Part shown: piece after piece, positions 46,246 through 56,060 of the stretch
Numbering within the stretch: position 1 is the stretch's first letter
How the letters are laid out: each line of letters begins with the position of its first letter
DNA from: Paraplanobispora takensis
Lineage (GTDB): Bacteria; Actinomycetota; Actinomycetes; Streptosporangiales; Streptosporangiaceae
Direction of reading: 5' to 3'
NCBI RefSeq assembly: GCF_016863195.1
Contig: NZ_BOOK01000032.1
Location: forward strand, 1-64,000
Length of the DNA stretch: 64,000 bases
Notes under the pieces: model-generated
Seen by the model: only the letters and a program-made list of their open reading frames with translations
What the model was told of the DNA's origin: nothing
Database searches by the model: none
Program-made: the position numbers and the translations under genes

Positions 46246-47643
46246 ATGATCTGTGTTTTGGGTGCCGGTGTCTCCGGCGCCGCCGCCGCCCGGCTGCTGG
46301 CCCGGCGCGGCGAGCGGGTGGTCGTCCTGGAGGGAAGGGACGGGCCGCGGCAGCGAGCCGCCGCCGCGGAACTGGCCGAGGCCGGGGCCGAGGTGCGCTT
46401 CGGCGAGCCCGAGGAGGTCCCCGAGGGCACGTCCCTGATCGTCGCCACCGGCTGGCCGCCGCACCACCCGCTGCTGGTCCGCGCGGCCGAGGCGGGGATC
46501 GAGGTGATCGGCGAGGTCGAGCTGGCCTGGCGCCTGCGCCCCGCCGGCGCGGCGCCGTGGCTGGCGCTGACCGGCACCAACGGCAAGACCACCGCGGTGC
46601 GGATGCTCACCTCGATGCTGATCGCGGCCGGCCACAAGGCGCTGGCGGTCGGCAACGTGGGCGTCCCGGTGGTGGAGGCCGTGGCCGAGCCGTACGACGT
46701 GCTGGCGGTGGAGCTGTCCAGCTTCCAGCTGCACCGTTCGCCCGGGGTGGCGCCGCTGGCCGCCGCGGTGCTCAACCTCGCCCCCGACCACCTCGACTGG
46801 CACGGCTCCATGGAGGAGTACGCCAGGGCCAAGGGCGAGATCTTCGCCAGGGCCGGGACGGTCGTCTACAACGCCGACGACGAGTGGTCGGCCCGCCTGG
46901 CCGAGCCGTACCCCGGCGCGGTCGGCTTCACCCTCACCACGCCCCGGATCGGGCAGATCGGCGTGGTCGAGAACCTGCTGGTGGACCGGGCGTTCGTGGA
47001 CGACCCCGTGCACGCCGCCGAGGAGCTGGCCACGCTGGAGGACGTGCGGCCCTTCGCGCCGCACAACGTCTCCAACGCGCTGGCCGCCGCCGCCCTGGCC
47101 AGGGCCTACGGGGTGCCCGCGGCGGCCGTACGGCAGGGGCTGAGCGACTTCGTCCCCGACCCGCACCGGATCGCGCACGTCGCCCGCGTGGGCGGGGTCG
47201 ACTACGTCGACGACTCCAAGGCCACCAACCCGCACGCCGCCGCCGCGTCGCTGGCCGCCTACTCCTCGATCGTCTGGGTGGCCGGCGGGCAGCTCAAGGG
47301 CGCCGACGTCGAGGACCTGGTACGGCGGGCCGCCCCCCGGCTGCGCGGCGCGGTGCTCCTGGGCGCCGACCGCGAGCGGATCCGGCAGGCTCTGGCGCGA
47401 CACGCCGAGAACGTCCCCGTGGTCGAGGTGGCCGGGCAAGACACTGGGGTCATGGACCGTGTCGTCGTCGAAGCCGCCAGGCTCGCCACCCCCGGAGACA
47501 CCGTGCTGCTGGCCCCGGCCGGCGCCTCCCTGGACATGTTCACCGGATACCCGGCCCGCGGGGAGGCGTTCGCGCGGGCCGTGCGCCGTCTGGCGGACCC
47601 GGACCCGGACCCCGAGGCGGGCGGCGGACGGGGCGGAGAGTGA
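46246..47643 (+). CDS. murD: UDP-MurNAc-L-alanine:D-glutamate ligase MurD
   Basis: The 465-residue ligase adds D-Glu to UDP-MurNAc-Ala. It has an N-terminal Rossmann domain (MICVLGAGVSGAAAARLLAR), the ATP loop LTGTNGKTTAVRMLTS, NLAPDHLDWHGSMEEYARAK with the carbamylated Lys region, and VDYVDDSKATNPHAA. ATG 46246 follows an AAGGA-type site about 15 bases upstream. The protein begins directly with the Rossmann strand, so the family's short N-terminal lead is missing. The stop overlaps ftsW (GTGA). Confidence 0.96.
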   Translation: MICVLGAGVSGAAAARLLARRGERVVVLEGRDGPRQRAAAAELAEAGAEVRFGEPEEVPEGTSLIVATGWPPHHPLLVRAAEAGIEVIGEVELAWRLRPAGAAPWLALTGTNGKTTAVRMLTSMLIAAGHKALAVGNVGVPVVEAVAEPYDVLAVELSSFQLHRSPGVAPLAAAVLNLAPDHLDWHGSMEEYARAKGEIFARAGTVVYNADDEWSARLAEPYPGAVGFTLTTPRIGQIGVVENLLVDRAFVDDPVHAAEELATLEDVRPFAPHNVSNALAAAALARAYGVPAAAVRQGLSDFVPDPHRIAHVARVGGVDYVDDSKATNPHAAAASLAAYSSIVWVAGGQLKGADVEDLVRRAAPRLRGAVLLGADRERIRQALARHAENVPVVEVAGQDTGVMDRVVVEAARLATPGDTVLLAPAGASLDMFTGYPARGEAFARAVRRLADPDPDPEAGGGRGGE

Positions 47644-48920
47644 CCGCCGGCGCCGAACAGGCGCAGGCCGCTCCCGCGGCGGAGCTCAGGAGCGGCCTGA
47701 CCCGCCTGCGCGAGCTGCTCGGGCGCCCGCTGCTCTCCTACCACCTGCTGCTGGGCGTCAGCGCGCTGCTGATGGCGCTGGGGCTGATGATGGTGCTGTC
47801 GGCCTCCAGCGTCGAGGCGCTGCAGGAGGTCGGCGACCCGTTCTACTGGTTCTTCAAGCAGTCGATCTCGGCCTCGCTGGGGATCCCCATCATGTGGATC
47901 TGCTCCCGGCTGCCGGTGCGCTTCTTCCGGCTGGCCGGCTATCCGCTGATGGCGCTGTCCATCATCGGCCTGACGATCGTGCTGTTCGTCGGCACCTCCC
48001 AGCTCGGCGCCCAGCGCTGGATCGACCTCGGGCCGATCTACCTGCAGCCGTCCGAGCCCGCCAAGCTGGGCCTGCTGCTGTGGGGGGCCGACCTGCTGGC
48101 GCGCAAGGCGCGCAACGGCAGGATCGAGTGGCGCCACCTGTTCATCCCGCTGATGCCGGGCACCGCGCTCATGGCCCTGCTGGTCATGCTGGGAAGCGAC
48201 CTCGGCACCACGATCATCCTGATGGCGATCTTCCTGGCGCTGCTGTGGGTGGTCGGGGCGCCGCTGAAGCTGTTCGGCGGGATCCTGGGGGTGGCGACGC
48301 TCGCCACCATCGTGATGATCAGCACCGAGGGCTACCGCTCCGACCGGATCGAGGGCTGGCTCCGGCCGTGGGCCAACGCCCAGGGCACCGGCTACCAGGC
48401 GGTGCAGGGGCAGATCGCGATGGGCAGCGGCGGCTGGTTCGGGCTCGGCCTGGGCTCCAGCCGGGCGAAGTGGAGCTGGATCCCGCACGCCGAGAGCGAC
48501 TTCATCTTCGCCATCCTCGGCGAGGAGCTCGGCCTGATGGGCACGCTCGTCGTGGTCACCCTGTTCGGCCTGGTCGGCTACGCCGGGCTCCGGGTCGCCA
48601 CCCGGGTCAAGGACCCGTTCGTCCGGCTCGCCTCGGCCGCCGCGGTGGCCTGGATCACCGGCCAGGCCATCGTCAACATCGGCGCGGTCATCGGCGTGCT
48701 GCCCATCACCGGCATCCCGCTGCCGCTGGTCTCCTACGGCGGGTCGTCGCTGCTGCCGACCCTGGCCACGCTCGGAATGCTGCTGTCGTTCGCCAAGCAC
48801 GAACCCGGGGCGCGCGAGGCTCTCGCCGCCCGTGGCCCCGGACCGGCGGCTCGGGCTCTAAGCTGGCTTGGCCTGGGCGCCCGGGGATCGACGCGGCGGC
48901 CGGGTCCCCCAAGACGATGA
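47640..48920 (+). CDS. ftsW: Septal glycosyltransferase FtsW (SEDS family)
   Basis: The 426-residue SEDS polymerase links lipid II into glycan strands with FtsI. It has about ten membrane helices. Signatures are [33 protein letters not shown], the functional loop [37 protein letters not shown] and [14 protein letters not shown] 47640 overlaps the murD stop; the open frame upstream is a shadow of murD. The C-terminal 45 residues are basic and disordered ([14 protein letters not shown]). murG follows after 31 bp. Confidence 0.96.
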   Translation: MTAGAEQAQAAPAAELRSGLTRLRELLGRPLLSYHLLLGVSALLMALGLMMVLSASSVEALQEVGDPFYWFFKQSISASLGIPIMWICSRLPVRFFRLAGYPLMALSIIGLTIVLFVGTSQLGAQRWIDLGPIYLQPSEPAKLGLLLWGADLLARKARNGRIEWRHLFIPLMPGTALMALLVMLGSDLGTTIILMAIFLALLWVVGAPLKLFGGILGVATLATIVMISTEGYRSDRIEGWLRPWANAQGTGYQAVQGQIAMGSGGWFGLGLGSSRAKWSWIPHAESDFIFAILGEELGLMGTLVVVTLFGLVGYAGLRVATRVKDPFVRLASAAAVAWITGQAIVNIGAVIGVLPITGIPLPLVSYGGSSLLPTLATLGMLLSFAKHEPGAREALAARGPGPAARALSWLGLGARGSTRRPGPPRR

Positions 48921-48951
48921 GTTCGACGACATAAGCGAAAGGACCGACCTG

Positions 48952-50040
48952 ATGAGAGTGGTCCTCGCCGGCGGCGGTACGGCCGGTCACATCGAACCGG
49001 CCCTGGCCCTGGCCGACGCGCTGCGGCAACTGGATCCGAACATCGGGATCACCTGTCTCGGCACCGAGCGGGGCCTGGAGACGCGGCTGGTCCCCGCTCG
49101 CGGATACGAGCTGCAGCTCGTGCCCGCCGTACCCCTGCCCCGCTCGATCACCCCCCAGCTGCTGACCGTGCCGGGGCGCCTGGCGGGCGCCATCAACACG
49201 GCCGCGCAGATCATGGACCGGGTGCGGGCCGACGTCCTGGTCGGCTTCGGAGGCTACGTGGCGACCCCCGCCTACCTGGCCGCCCGGCGGCGCGGCGTGC
49301 CGATCGTGGTGCACGAGGCCAACCCCCGGCCCGGCCTGGCCAACCGTCTCGGCGCCCGGCTGACCGACCACGTGTTCACCGGTCACCTGGAGACGCCCCT
49401 GCCCAAGGCCGAGCACATCGGCATCCCGCTGCGGCGCGAGATCGTCGGGCTGGACCGGCTGTCCATGGGCGACAAGGCCCGCTCCTGGTTCGGCCTGGAG
49501 GCCGACCTGCCCACGCTGCTGATCACCGGCGGCTCCCAGGGCGCGCGCTCGCTCAACCAGGCGGCCCTGGCCGCGGCCCCGGCGCTGCGCCAGGCCGGCA
49601 TCCAGGTGCTGCACGTCATCGGGCCGAAGAACACCCTGGAGCAGGAGCCCCCGCCCGGCGACCCGCAGTACGTCGTGCTGCAGTACGTCGACCGGATGGA
49701 CCTGGCCTACGCCGCCGCCGACTTCGCGCTGTGCCGCAGCGGCGCCATGACGTGCGCCGAGCTGACGGCGGTGGGCCTGCCGGCGGCCTACGTCCCCCTG
49801 CCGCACGGCAACGGCGAGCAGCGGCTCAACGCCGCGCCGATCGTGCAGGCGGGCGGCGGGATCATGGTCGACGACGCCGATCTGAGCCCCGACTGGATCA
49901 TCCGGAACGTCCTGCCGATCCTGTCCGACCCCGAGCGCGTGGTCGCCATGTCGGAGGCCGCGGCCCGGATGGGACGCAAGGACGCCGACACGGCGCTCGC
50001 CAGGCGGGTGCTCCAGGTCGCGGCGCAGGGGAGGGGTTGA
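48952..50040 (+). CDS. murG: Lipid II-forming GlcNAc transferase MurG
   Basis: The 362-residue GT-B enzyme adds GlcNAc to lipid I on the inner membrane face. It begins [20 protein letters not shown], with the donor/acceptor glycine loop, and contains [43 protein letters not shown] and [27 protein letters not shown] 48952 follows AAAGGA. The frame runs upstream into ftsW, but that extension has no family support. Confidence 0.96.
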   Translation: MRVVLAGGGTAGHIEPALALADALRQLDPNIGITCLGTERGLETRLVPARGYELQLVPAVPLPRSITPQLLTVPGRLAGAINTAAQIMDRVRADVLVGFGGYVATPAYLAARRRGVPIVVHEANPRPGLANRLGARLTDHVFTGHLETPLPKAEHIGIPLRREIVGLDRLSMGDKARSWFGLEADLPTLLITGGSQGARSLNQAALAAAPALRQAGIQVLHVIGPKNTLEQEPPPGDPQYVVLQYVDRMDLAYAAADFALCRSGAMTCAELTAVGLPAAYVPLPHGNGEQRLNAAPIVQAGGGIMVDDADLSPDWIIRNVLPILSDPERVVAMSEAAARMGRKDADTALARRVLQVAAQGRG

Positions 50041-50074
50041 GGATGGACGGAGGACGAGGAGCGGTGAGCGGCCG

Positions 50075-51481
50075 ATGAGTCTGGTCAAGTTGGTGGATCC
50101 TGTCGCGGCCGAGGAGCTCGGGCGGGTCCACTTCATCGGGATCGGCGGGGCCGGGATGTCCGGCATCGCCCGCATCCTGCTCAAGCGGGGGGTCCAGGTC
50201 TCCGGCAGCGACGCGCGCGGCTCCGACATGGTGATCGCCCTGCGCGAGCTGGGCGGCGTCGTCCACATCGGCCACGCGGCCTCGAACATCAAGAACGTGG
50301 ACACCGTCGTGGTCTCGACCGCGATCCGCGACTCCAACCCGGAGCTGGGCGAGGCGCTGCGGCAGGGCCTGCGGGTGATCCCCCGGGCCGCGGCGCTGGC
50401 CTCGGTCATGTCCGGCCGGGTCGCGGTGGCGGTGGCGGGCACGCACGGCAAGACCACCACCACCTCGATGCTCACGGTGGCGCTGCAGAGCTGCGGCGCC
50501 GACCCCTCCTACTGCGTGGGCGGCCAGCTGGTCACCACCGGCCTGGGCGCCGACGAGGGCACGGGCGAGGTGTTCGTCGCCGAGGCCGACGAGAGCGACG
50601 GCTCCTTCCTCATGCTCGCCCCCGACATCGCGGTGGTGACCAACGTCGAGCCCGACCACCTGGACAACTACGGCGACCCGCGCGCGGTCTACGACAGCTT
50701 CGCCCGGTTCGTCGAGCGGATCGGCACGACGCTGGTGGTCTGCCTCGACGACCCCGGATCGGCCGAGCTCGTCCCGCAGGCCCGGGCGCGCGGTCTGAAG
50801 GTCATCACCTACGGCGAGACCGAGGAGGCCGACCTCCAGGTGACCGGCATCGCCCCCGACGGGATGGGGATCTCCTTCGAGATCCGCGGTCAGGGACGGG
50901 TCAGGCTGGCGGTCCCCGGCCGTCACAACGCCCTCAACGCCGCCGCGGTCATCGCCGTGGCCGCGGAGCTGGGCGTGCCCTTCGAGGCGATCCGCGAGGG
51001 GCTGGCCGCCTTCACCGGGGCCAAGCGGCGCTTCGAGGCCAAGGGCGAGGCCGGGGGAGTGGCGGTCTTCGACAGCTACGCCCACCACCCCACCGAGCTG
51101 GCCGCCGACCTGCGCGCCGCGCGGGACGTGGTGGCCTCCTTCTCCGGATCGGGCCGGGTCATCGCCGTCTTCCAGCCGCACCTGTACTCCCGCACCCGGT
51201 TCTTCGCCGAGGAGTTCGGCACGGCCCTGGGCCTGGCGGACGAGGCGATCGTGCTGGACGTCTACGGCGCCCGGGAGGATCCCGAGCCCGGCGTCTCCGG
51301 AGCCCTGGTGGCGGGCAAGGTGCCGCTCCCGGCCGAGCAGGTCGCCTACGCCCCGCTGCGCGAGGAGGTCCCGGCCCTGGTGGCCGGCCGGGCGCGGCCC
51401 GGCGACATCGTCCTGACCATGGGCGCCGGCGACGTGACCGAGCTGGGGCCCCGGATCGTCGCGGAGCTGTCCGACCGGTGA
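50075..51481 (+). CDS. murC: UDP-MurNAc:L-alanine ligase MurC
   Basis: The 468-residue ligase starts the stem peptide. It has HFIGIGGAGMSGIARILL, the ATP loop VAGTHGKTTTTSMLT, VEPDHLDNYGD and DSYAHHPTELAADL; the C-terminal domain has IAVFQPHLYSRTRFF. The first 15 residues carry VKLVDPVAAEELGRV, usual in actinobacteria. ATG 50075 lies 35 bp after murG. ftsQ follows after 31 bp. Confidence 0.97.
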   Translation: MSLVKLVDPVAAEELGRVHFIGIGGAGMSGIARILLKRGVQVSGSDARGSDMVIALRELGGVVHIGHAASNIKNVDTVVVSTAIRDSNPELGEALRQGLRVIPRAAALASVMSGRVAVAVAGTHGKTTTTSMLTVALQSCGADPSYCVGGQLVTTGLGADEGTGEVFVAEADESDGSFLMLAPDIAVVTNVEPDHLDNYGDPRAVYDSFARFVERIGTTLVVCLDDPGSAELVPQARARGLKVITYGETEEADLQVTGIAPDGMGISFEIRGQGRVRLAVPGRHNALNAAAVIAVAAELGVPFEAIREGLAAFTGAKRRFEAKGEAGGVAVFDSYAHHPTELAADLRAARDVVASFSGSGRVIAVFQPHLYSRTRFFAEEFGTALGLADEAIVLDVYGAREDPEPGVSGALVAGKVPLPAEQVAYAPLREEVPALVAGRARPGDIVLTMGAGDVTELGPRIVAELSDR

Positions 51482-51512
51482 CCGTGAGGGCCGGGCGCGT
51501 GAGGGGGATGCG

Positions 51513-52553
51513 ATGACCTGGACCGAGGACGGCCCGGAGGCGGGGGAGGCCCGGCGGGGCGCGTCGACGCGGGACCGCGGTCTCCGGGCCCCCGGACGGG
51601 GGAAGGGCGGCCCGCGGTCCCCGGACCGGGAGGAGGACGGCTCCGGGCCTCTAAGGCGCGACGCCGCCGGAGCCCCGGGACGTGACACCTCCGGGGCCGT
51701 GGGGCGTGAGGCTTCCGGGTCTGCGGGGCGCGACGTTTCTGAGGCTGCAGGGCGTGAGGCTTCCGGGTCTGCGGGGCGCGACGCTTTTGAGACCGCGGGG
51801 CGCGATGCCGCCGGAGCCTCGGGGAGTGACACCTCCGGGTCTGCGGGGCGCGATGCCGGCCGGCGGTCCGCCGGGCGGGCCGCGCGGCGCGGTGGCGGGG
51901 TGTGGCGCACCGCCTTCCTGGCGCTGCTGACCGTGGGGGTCGTGGGCACCGCCGCCTGGCTGGTCTTCGTCTCCCCGGTGCTCGGTGTCCGGGAGATCCG
52001 GGTGGTGGGCAACGTGGACGTCCCCGCCCCGCAGATCCGGCAGGCGGCGGGCGTCGCCGACGGCACGCCCCTGGCCACCGTGGACGTCGCCGAGGTGCGC
52101 GACCGGGTCGCCGCGATCCGGCAGATCGAGTCGGTACGGGTCGGCCGCGGCTGGCCCGGCACGCTGGAGATCGCGGTCGTCGAGCGGGAGCCGATAGCGG
52201 TGATGCCGGTGGGCGGCAAGGTCGCGCTGGTCGACCGGTACGGCGTGGTGACCGAGATCAGGGCGGTCACGCCGCCGGCCCTGCCGGTGCTGCGACTGAG
52301 CCGGCCGGGCGATCCCGCCTCGACGGCGGCGCTGGCCGTGGTCGACGCGCTGCCGCCGGAACTGGCCGCCCGGGTCGCGGAGGTGATCGCGCCCACCGCC
52401 GAGACGGTCTCGCTGCGCCTGCGCGACGGCCGCTCGGTGCTGTGGGGCGGGCGCGACCGCCCCGCCGACAAGGCCAGAATCCTCACTACGCTGCTGAAAC
52501 GCCCCGCGGACACCTATGATGTGAGCTCGCCGGACGTTGTGACGGTGCGGTGA
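51513..52553 (+). CDS. ftsQ: Divisome protein FtsQ with repeat-built N-tail
   Basis: The 346-residue bitopic protein has a cytoplasmic tail (1-130) of acidic-basic repeats such as REASGSAGRD and AAGRDA, partly from a 48-bp tandem duplication. The membrane helix is about 132-153 (FLALLTVGVVGTAAWLVF). An extracytoplasmic POTRA domain (REIRVVGNVDVPAPQIRQAA, about 160-230) and the FtsQ beta domain follow. FtsQ links FtsL and partners to the septal synthase. The tail is much longer than in most species. The start ATG 51513 follows GAGGGGGATGCG; if ATG is wrong the tail would shorten. Confidence 0.92.
   Translation: MTWTEDGPEAGEARRGASTRDRGLRAPGRGKGGPRSPDREEDGSGPLRRDAAGAPGRDTSGAVGREASGSAGRDVSEAAGREASGSAGRDAFETAGRDAAGASGSDTSGSAGRDAGRRSAGRAARRGGGVWRTAFLALLTVGVVGTAAWLVFVSPVLGVREIRVVGNVDVPAPQIRQAAGVADGTPLATVDVAEVRDRVAAIRQIESVRVGRGWPGTLEIAVVEREPIAVMPVGGKVALVDRYGVVTEIRAVTPPALPVLRLSRPGDPASTAALAVVDALPPELAARVAEVIAPTAETVSLRLRDGRSVLWGGRDRPADKARILTTLLKRPADTYDVSSPDVVTVR
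51703..51783. repeat. 48-bp tandem duplication inside ftsQ
   Basis: A 33-bp block (ggcgtgaggcttccgggtct...) occurs identically at 51703-51735 and 51751-51783, a 48-bp (16-codon) period. Flanking sequence shows weaker copies of the same blocks. Confidence 0.85.
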
Positions 52554-52647
52554 GCGCGGCTTCCGCGGCGCCCTGCGGGCGCCCACGCGGGACCTCTGGC
52601 GAAAAGGACAGGCTGCGACACGCCGGGCGCACTTGCGGCGCGGTTAG

Positions 52648-52677
52648 TTGACCCGCCCGGAGCGTAGCTCCTACTGT
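52648..52677 (+). promoter_or_regulatory. Predicted ftsZ promoter
   Basis: TTGACC (52648-52653) and TACTGT (52672-52677), 18 bp apart, in the 246-bp gap before ftsZ. ftsZ is known to have its own promoters in actinomycetes. Confidence 0.5.
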
Positions 52678-52687
52678 CCGTATCAAT

Positions 52688-52735
52688 CCTCAGGTTGACA
52701 TAAATCTAAATCTCAACTTGAGGTTGAGGGTTGAG
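52688..52735. promoter_or_regulatory. AT-rich dyad and hexamer repeats upstream of ftsZ
   Basis: CCTCAGGTTGA (52688-52698) and TCAACTTGAGG (52713-52723) form an 11-bp inverted repeat with one mismatch. The 14-bp spacer includes TAAATC twice. It runs into TTGAGG, TTGAGG and GTTGAG in tandem (52718-52735). This is one of the most AT-rich spots of the window and looks like a regulator site. Confidence 0.55.
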
Positions 52736-52799
52736 AAAACGACGGCACGACCCCGTGCCGCATGAAATTGCAAGTCAACGAGCGGAAAGGCCCCTCGTC

Positions 52800-54218
52800 G
52801 TGGCAGCACCGCAGAACTACCTCGCGGTCATCAAGGTTGTAGGAATCGGCGGAGGCGGAGTCAACGCCGTCAACCGGATGATCGAGGAGGGACTCAAGGG
52901 CGTCGAGTTCATCGCCATCAACACCGACGCCCAGGCGCTGCTCATGAGTGACGCCGACGTCAAGCTGGATGTCGGGCGCGAGCTCACCCGCGGTCTCGGC
53001 GCGGGGGCCAACCCCGAGGTCGGCCGCAAGGCGGCTGAGGATCACCGCGAGGAGATCGAAGAGGTCATCAAGGGCGCCGACATGGTGTTCGTGACGGCCG
53101 GGGAGGGCGGTGGCACGGGCACCGGCGGCGCCCCGGTGGTGGCGAACATCGCACGGTCCCTGGGCGCCCTGACCATCGGCGTGGTGACCCGGCCCTTCAG
53201 CTTCGAGGGCCGCCGCAGGGCGATGCAGGCCGAGGCCGGCATCGAGACGCTGCGCGCGGAGGTCGACACCCTCATCGTGATCCCGAACGACCGGCTGCTG
53301 TCGATCTCCGACCGCCAGGTGAGCGTGCTGGACGCCTTCAAGGCGGCCGACCAGGTGCTGCTCTCCGGTGTCCAGGGCATCACGGACCTCATCACCACCC
53401 CGGGTCTGATCAACCTCGACTTCGCCGACGTGAAGTCGGTCATGTCCGACGCGGGCTCGGCGCTGATGGGCATCGGTCACGCCCGCGGCGACGACCGCTC
53501 GGTCGCGGCGGCGGAGATGGCGGTCTCCAGCCCGCTGCTGGAGGCCAGCATCGACGGCGCCCACGGCGTGCTGCTGTCGATCGCCGGCGGTTCCGACCTC
53601 GGCCTGTTCGAGATCAACGAGGCGGCCCAGCTCGTCTCCAACGCGGCGGCGCCGGACGCCAACATCATCTTCGGTACGGTCATCGACGACGCCCTCGGCG
53701 ACGAGGTGCGGGTCACGGTGATCGCGGCCGGGTTCGACGACCCGCCCGCGGGCAGCAAGGCCGCCGCCCCGCAGGCGGCCGCCCGCCCGCAGACCGCCCG
53801 CCCGGCGACCCCGCCCCCGGTGGCGGCCCGCCCGTCGACCCCGACGGTGAAGAGCGAGGTCCGGCCCGAGCCGAGGACCGCGCAGGCCGCCGCGCCCCCG
53901 CCGGTGCGCACGGTCGCGCCGCCGCCCCCTCCGGTCACCCCGCCGCCTCCTCCGGTCACTCCGATGACGTCCGCGCCCGCTCCGCAGGCCGAGCCCCAGC
54001 CCGTCCCGCAGCCGCAGCCGGCCCCGCCGGTGGAGCAGCAGCCGGAGCCGCAGCGTGCCGAGGAGCCCGCGGCCCCGCCGGTGTCTATCCCGCGGCCCAC
54101 GCCCGAGCCGCCGCAGCCGACCCCGATCCCCGCACGGCTCCCCGACCCCGGCCGCAGGACCCGGGTGATCTTCGAGGAGCAGGAGGAAGAGCTGGACGTA
54201 CCGGACTTCCTGAAGTGA
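52800..54218 (+). CDS. ftsZ: Cell division GTPase FtsZ
   Basis: The 472-residue tubulin homologue has the GTP motif [12 protein letters not shown] (near 103), [37 protein letters not shown] and [11 protein letters not shown] with the catalytic synergy loop. The GTPase core ends near 315. A very proline-rich linker (about 316-455) follows, ending in the conserved tip DVPDFLK that binds SepF and partners. The linker is longer than the usual actinobacterial one. GTG 52800 follows GGAAAGG; the open frame upstream has no family support. Confidence 0.97.
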   Translation: MAAPQNYLAVIKVVGIGGGGVNAVNRMIEEGLKGVEFIAINTDAQALLMSDADVKLDVGRELTRGLGAGANPEVGRKAAEDHREEIEEVIKGADMVFVTAGEGGGTGTGGAPVVANIARSLGALTIGVVTRPFSFEGRRRAMQAEAGIETLRAEVDTLIVIPNDRLLSISDRQVSVLDAFKAADQVLLSGVQGITDLITTPGLINLDFADVKSVMSDAGSALMGIGHARGDDRSVAAAEMAVSSPLLEASIDGAHGVLLSIAGGSDLGLFEINEAAQLVSNAAAPDANIIFGTVIDDALGDEVRVTVIAAGFDDPPAGSKAAAPQAAARPQTARPATPPPVAARPSTPTVKSEVRPEPRTAQAAAPPPVRTVAPPPPPVTPPPPPVTPMTSAPAPQAEPQPVPQPQPAPPVEQQPEPQRAEEPAAPPVSIPRPTPEPPQPTPIPARLPDPGRRTRVIFEEQEEELDVPDFLK

Positions 54219-54308
54219 TATTGCTCACGGCGGGGCGGGTGCCGACCCGGTCTGTCGTGGGCGTCACAATGGTTTCCGCCTGTTTGTCTGCATTCGAGCG
54301 GCGGAGAC

Positions 54309-55013
54309 GTGACGGAAGAGAAGCGACGGGACCAGATCGCGGCCGCTCTGGCCGAAGTCGAGGCGAGCATCGCCGAGGCGTGCCGGGCGGCCGGCCGTGC
54401 CCGCGAGGAGGTGACCCTCGTCGCGGTGACCAAGACCTATCCGGCCTCCGACGTGCGGATCCTGGCCGATCTCGGGATCCGGCACGTGGGCGAGAACCGC
54501 GACCAGGAGGCCGCGGTCAAGGCGCACGAGTGCGCGGATCTCGGCCTCACCTGGCACTTCGTCGGGCAGTTGCAGACCAACAAGGCCCGTTCCGTGGTCG
54601 GCTACGCCGATGTCGTGCACTCGGTGGACCGCCCGCGCCTGGTCGAGGCGCTCAGCCGGGAGGCGGTCAGGGCGGGGCGCGAGGTCACCTGCCTGGTGCA
54701 GGTCGCGCTGGACGACGACCCCGGGCGGGGCGGCGCCCGGCAGGCGGATACGGCGGCCGTGGCCGACGTCGTGGCCGGCGCCCCCGGGCTCCGGCTGGGC
54801 GGGGTGATGGCCGTGGCGCCGCTGGGCGAGGATCCCGCCAGGGCGTTCGCACGCCTGCGGGACATCGCCGAGTCGGTGCGCGCCGCCCACCCCGGCGCCG
54901 GGATCATCTCGGCGGGGATGAGCGGCGACATGGCCGAGGCGGTGGCCAACGGCGCGACACACCTGCGGGTCGGTACGGCGTTGCTCGGTCGTCGCAAGCC
55001 CTTAGTCAGGTAA
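54309..55013 (+). CDS. YggS/PLPBP pyridoxal-phosphate-binding protein
   Basis: The 234-residue alanine-racemase-like barrel has the PLP lysine K42 in [44 protein letters not shown] and [26 protein letters not shown]. The family keeps PLP and amino-acid pools balanced and has no known catalytic activity. Between ftsZ and sepF it is a normal member of the actinobacterial division cluster. The start GTG 54309 lacks a strong ribosome-binding site. Confidence 0.93.
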   Translation: MTEEKRRDQIAAALAEVEASIAEACRAAGRAREEVTLVAVTKTYPASDVRILADLGIRHVGENRDQEAAVKAHECADLGLTWHFVGQLQTNKARSVVGYADVVHSVDRPRLVEALSREAVRAGREVTCLVQVALDDDPGRGGARQADTAAVADVVAGAPGLRLGGVMAVAPLGEDPARAFARLRDIAESVRAAHPGAGIISAGMSGDMAEAVANGATHLRVGTALLGRRKPLVR

Positions 55014-55134
55014 TGTCCCTTCAAGTGGGCCTTGGCGTTCACGTGTCCCGGACAGTGGTCGATCGGCGGTGGGCTGCAAGGGGGGAAGGCTGCCACCCCG
55101 AGCCAATCGGAGTAAGGCGGAGGAAGAAGTAGCG

Positions 55135-55638
55135 ATGGCCGGCGCGATGCGCAAGATGGCGGTCTACCTCGGTCTTGTCGAGGACGACCGCTACGAGAGA
55201 TACGACGCCTACTCCGACGACGAGTACGACGAGTTCGACGACTCGCGGCGTGGGAACGACGAGCGGCCTGGCACGGTCCACGACCGCGAGGAGGACACCG
55301 ACGCCGGGGTCCCGGCGCCCAGGCCCGCGACGGCCGTCCTGGAGCGCCGTACGACCGATCTGGCGCGCATCACCACCCTCCACCCGCGCACCTACAACGA
55401 GGCGCGGACGATCGGCGAGCACTTCCGGGACGGCACTCCGGTCATCATGAATCTGACCGAGATGGTCGACAGCGACGCCAAGAGACTTGTCGATTTCGCG
55501 GCAGGTCTGGTCTTTGGCCTACACGGGAGCATCGAACGTGTTACCAACAAGGTGTTCCTGTTGTCCCCTGCCAATGTCGAGGTGACCGCCGAGGACAAGG
55601 CCAGAATCGCGGAACGCGGGTTCTTCAACCAGAGTTAG
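55135..55638 (+). CDS. sepF: FtsZ membrane anchor SepF
   Basis: The 167-residue protein begins with the membrane-binding amphipathic helix [19 protein letters not shown] very acidic Tyr/Asp-rich linker ([17 protein letters not shown]) and the SepF core dimer domain follow: [40 protein letters not shown] and [12 protein letters not shown]. In actinobacteria, which lack FtsA, SepF is the main anchor for FtsZ. ATG 55135 follows GGAGGAAGAAG; the open frame upstream is not needed. Confidence 0.95.
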   Translation: MAGAMRKMAVYLGLVEDDRYERYDAYSDDEYDEFDDSRRGNDERPGTVHDREEDTDAGVPAPRPATAVLERRTTDLARITTLHPRTYNEARTIGEHFRDGTPVIMNLTEMVDSDAKRLVDFAAGLVFGLHGSIERVTNKVFLLSPANVEVTAEDKARIAERGFFNQS

Positions 55639-55717
55639 AGTGCCACTATGCACATCGAGTCGAAGCTCACCCCGTCCTTCCGGGGAAGGCGGACCGGGAC
55701 GGAGGCAGGGCGACAGC

Positions 55718-56011
55718 GTGGAGATCGTTAGCGGGATCCTGGTCTTTGTCCTGTCCCTGTACCTCGTTCTGCTGATCGGCAGGATGATCTTTGAGACGGT
55801 TCAGGCGTTCGCACGCCAGTGGCGCCCCACGGGGGTCGTCCTGGTCCTGGCGGAGGCCATATACACGGTCACCGACCCACCTCTCAAGTTCCTCCGCCGT
55901 TTCATTCCGCCACTCCGGTTGGGTACGGTTGCCTTTGACCTAAGCTTCACAGTGCTCTTCATTGTGGTCTTGGTCTTGATCCAACTCGTGTCCGCGCTTC
56001 AACCTAGTTGA
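55718..56011 (+). CDS. YggT family membrane protein
   Basis: The 97-residue protein has two membrane helices (SGILVFVLSLYLVLLIGRMI and DLSFTVLFIVVLVLIQLV) around the YggT loop with VTDPPLKFLRRFIPPLRLG. YggT proteins of this locus help envelope growth and division; the mechanism is unknown. GTG 55718 follows GGAGGCAGGG. The extension to 55640 lacks support. Confidence 0.9.
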   Translation: MEIVSGILVFVLSLYLVLLIGRMIFETVQAFARQWRPTGVVLVLAEAIYTVTDPPLKFLRRFIPPLRLGTVAFDLSFTVLFIVVLVLIQLVSALQPS

Positions 56012-56060
56012 TCGGGTACCGTCCCTCCGGACAGACTCCAAGCGCGCCAAGGAGACCGAA

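Noticed and set aside
52693-52718. TTGACA at 52693 as the ftsZ -35
   Set aside because: No TAnnnT element at 16-19 bp; the TTGACC/TACTGT pair just upstream is better. The TTGACA is part of the dyad.
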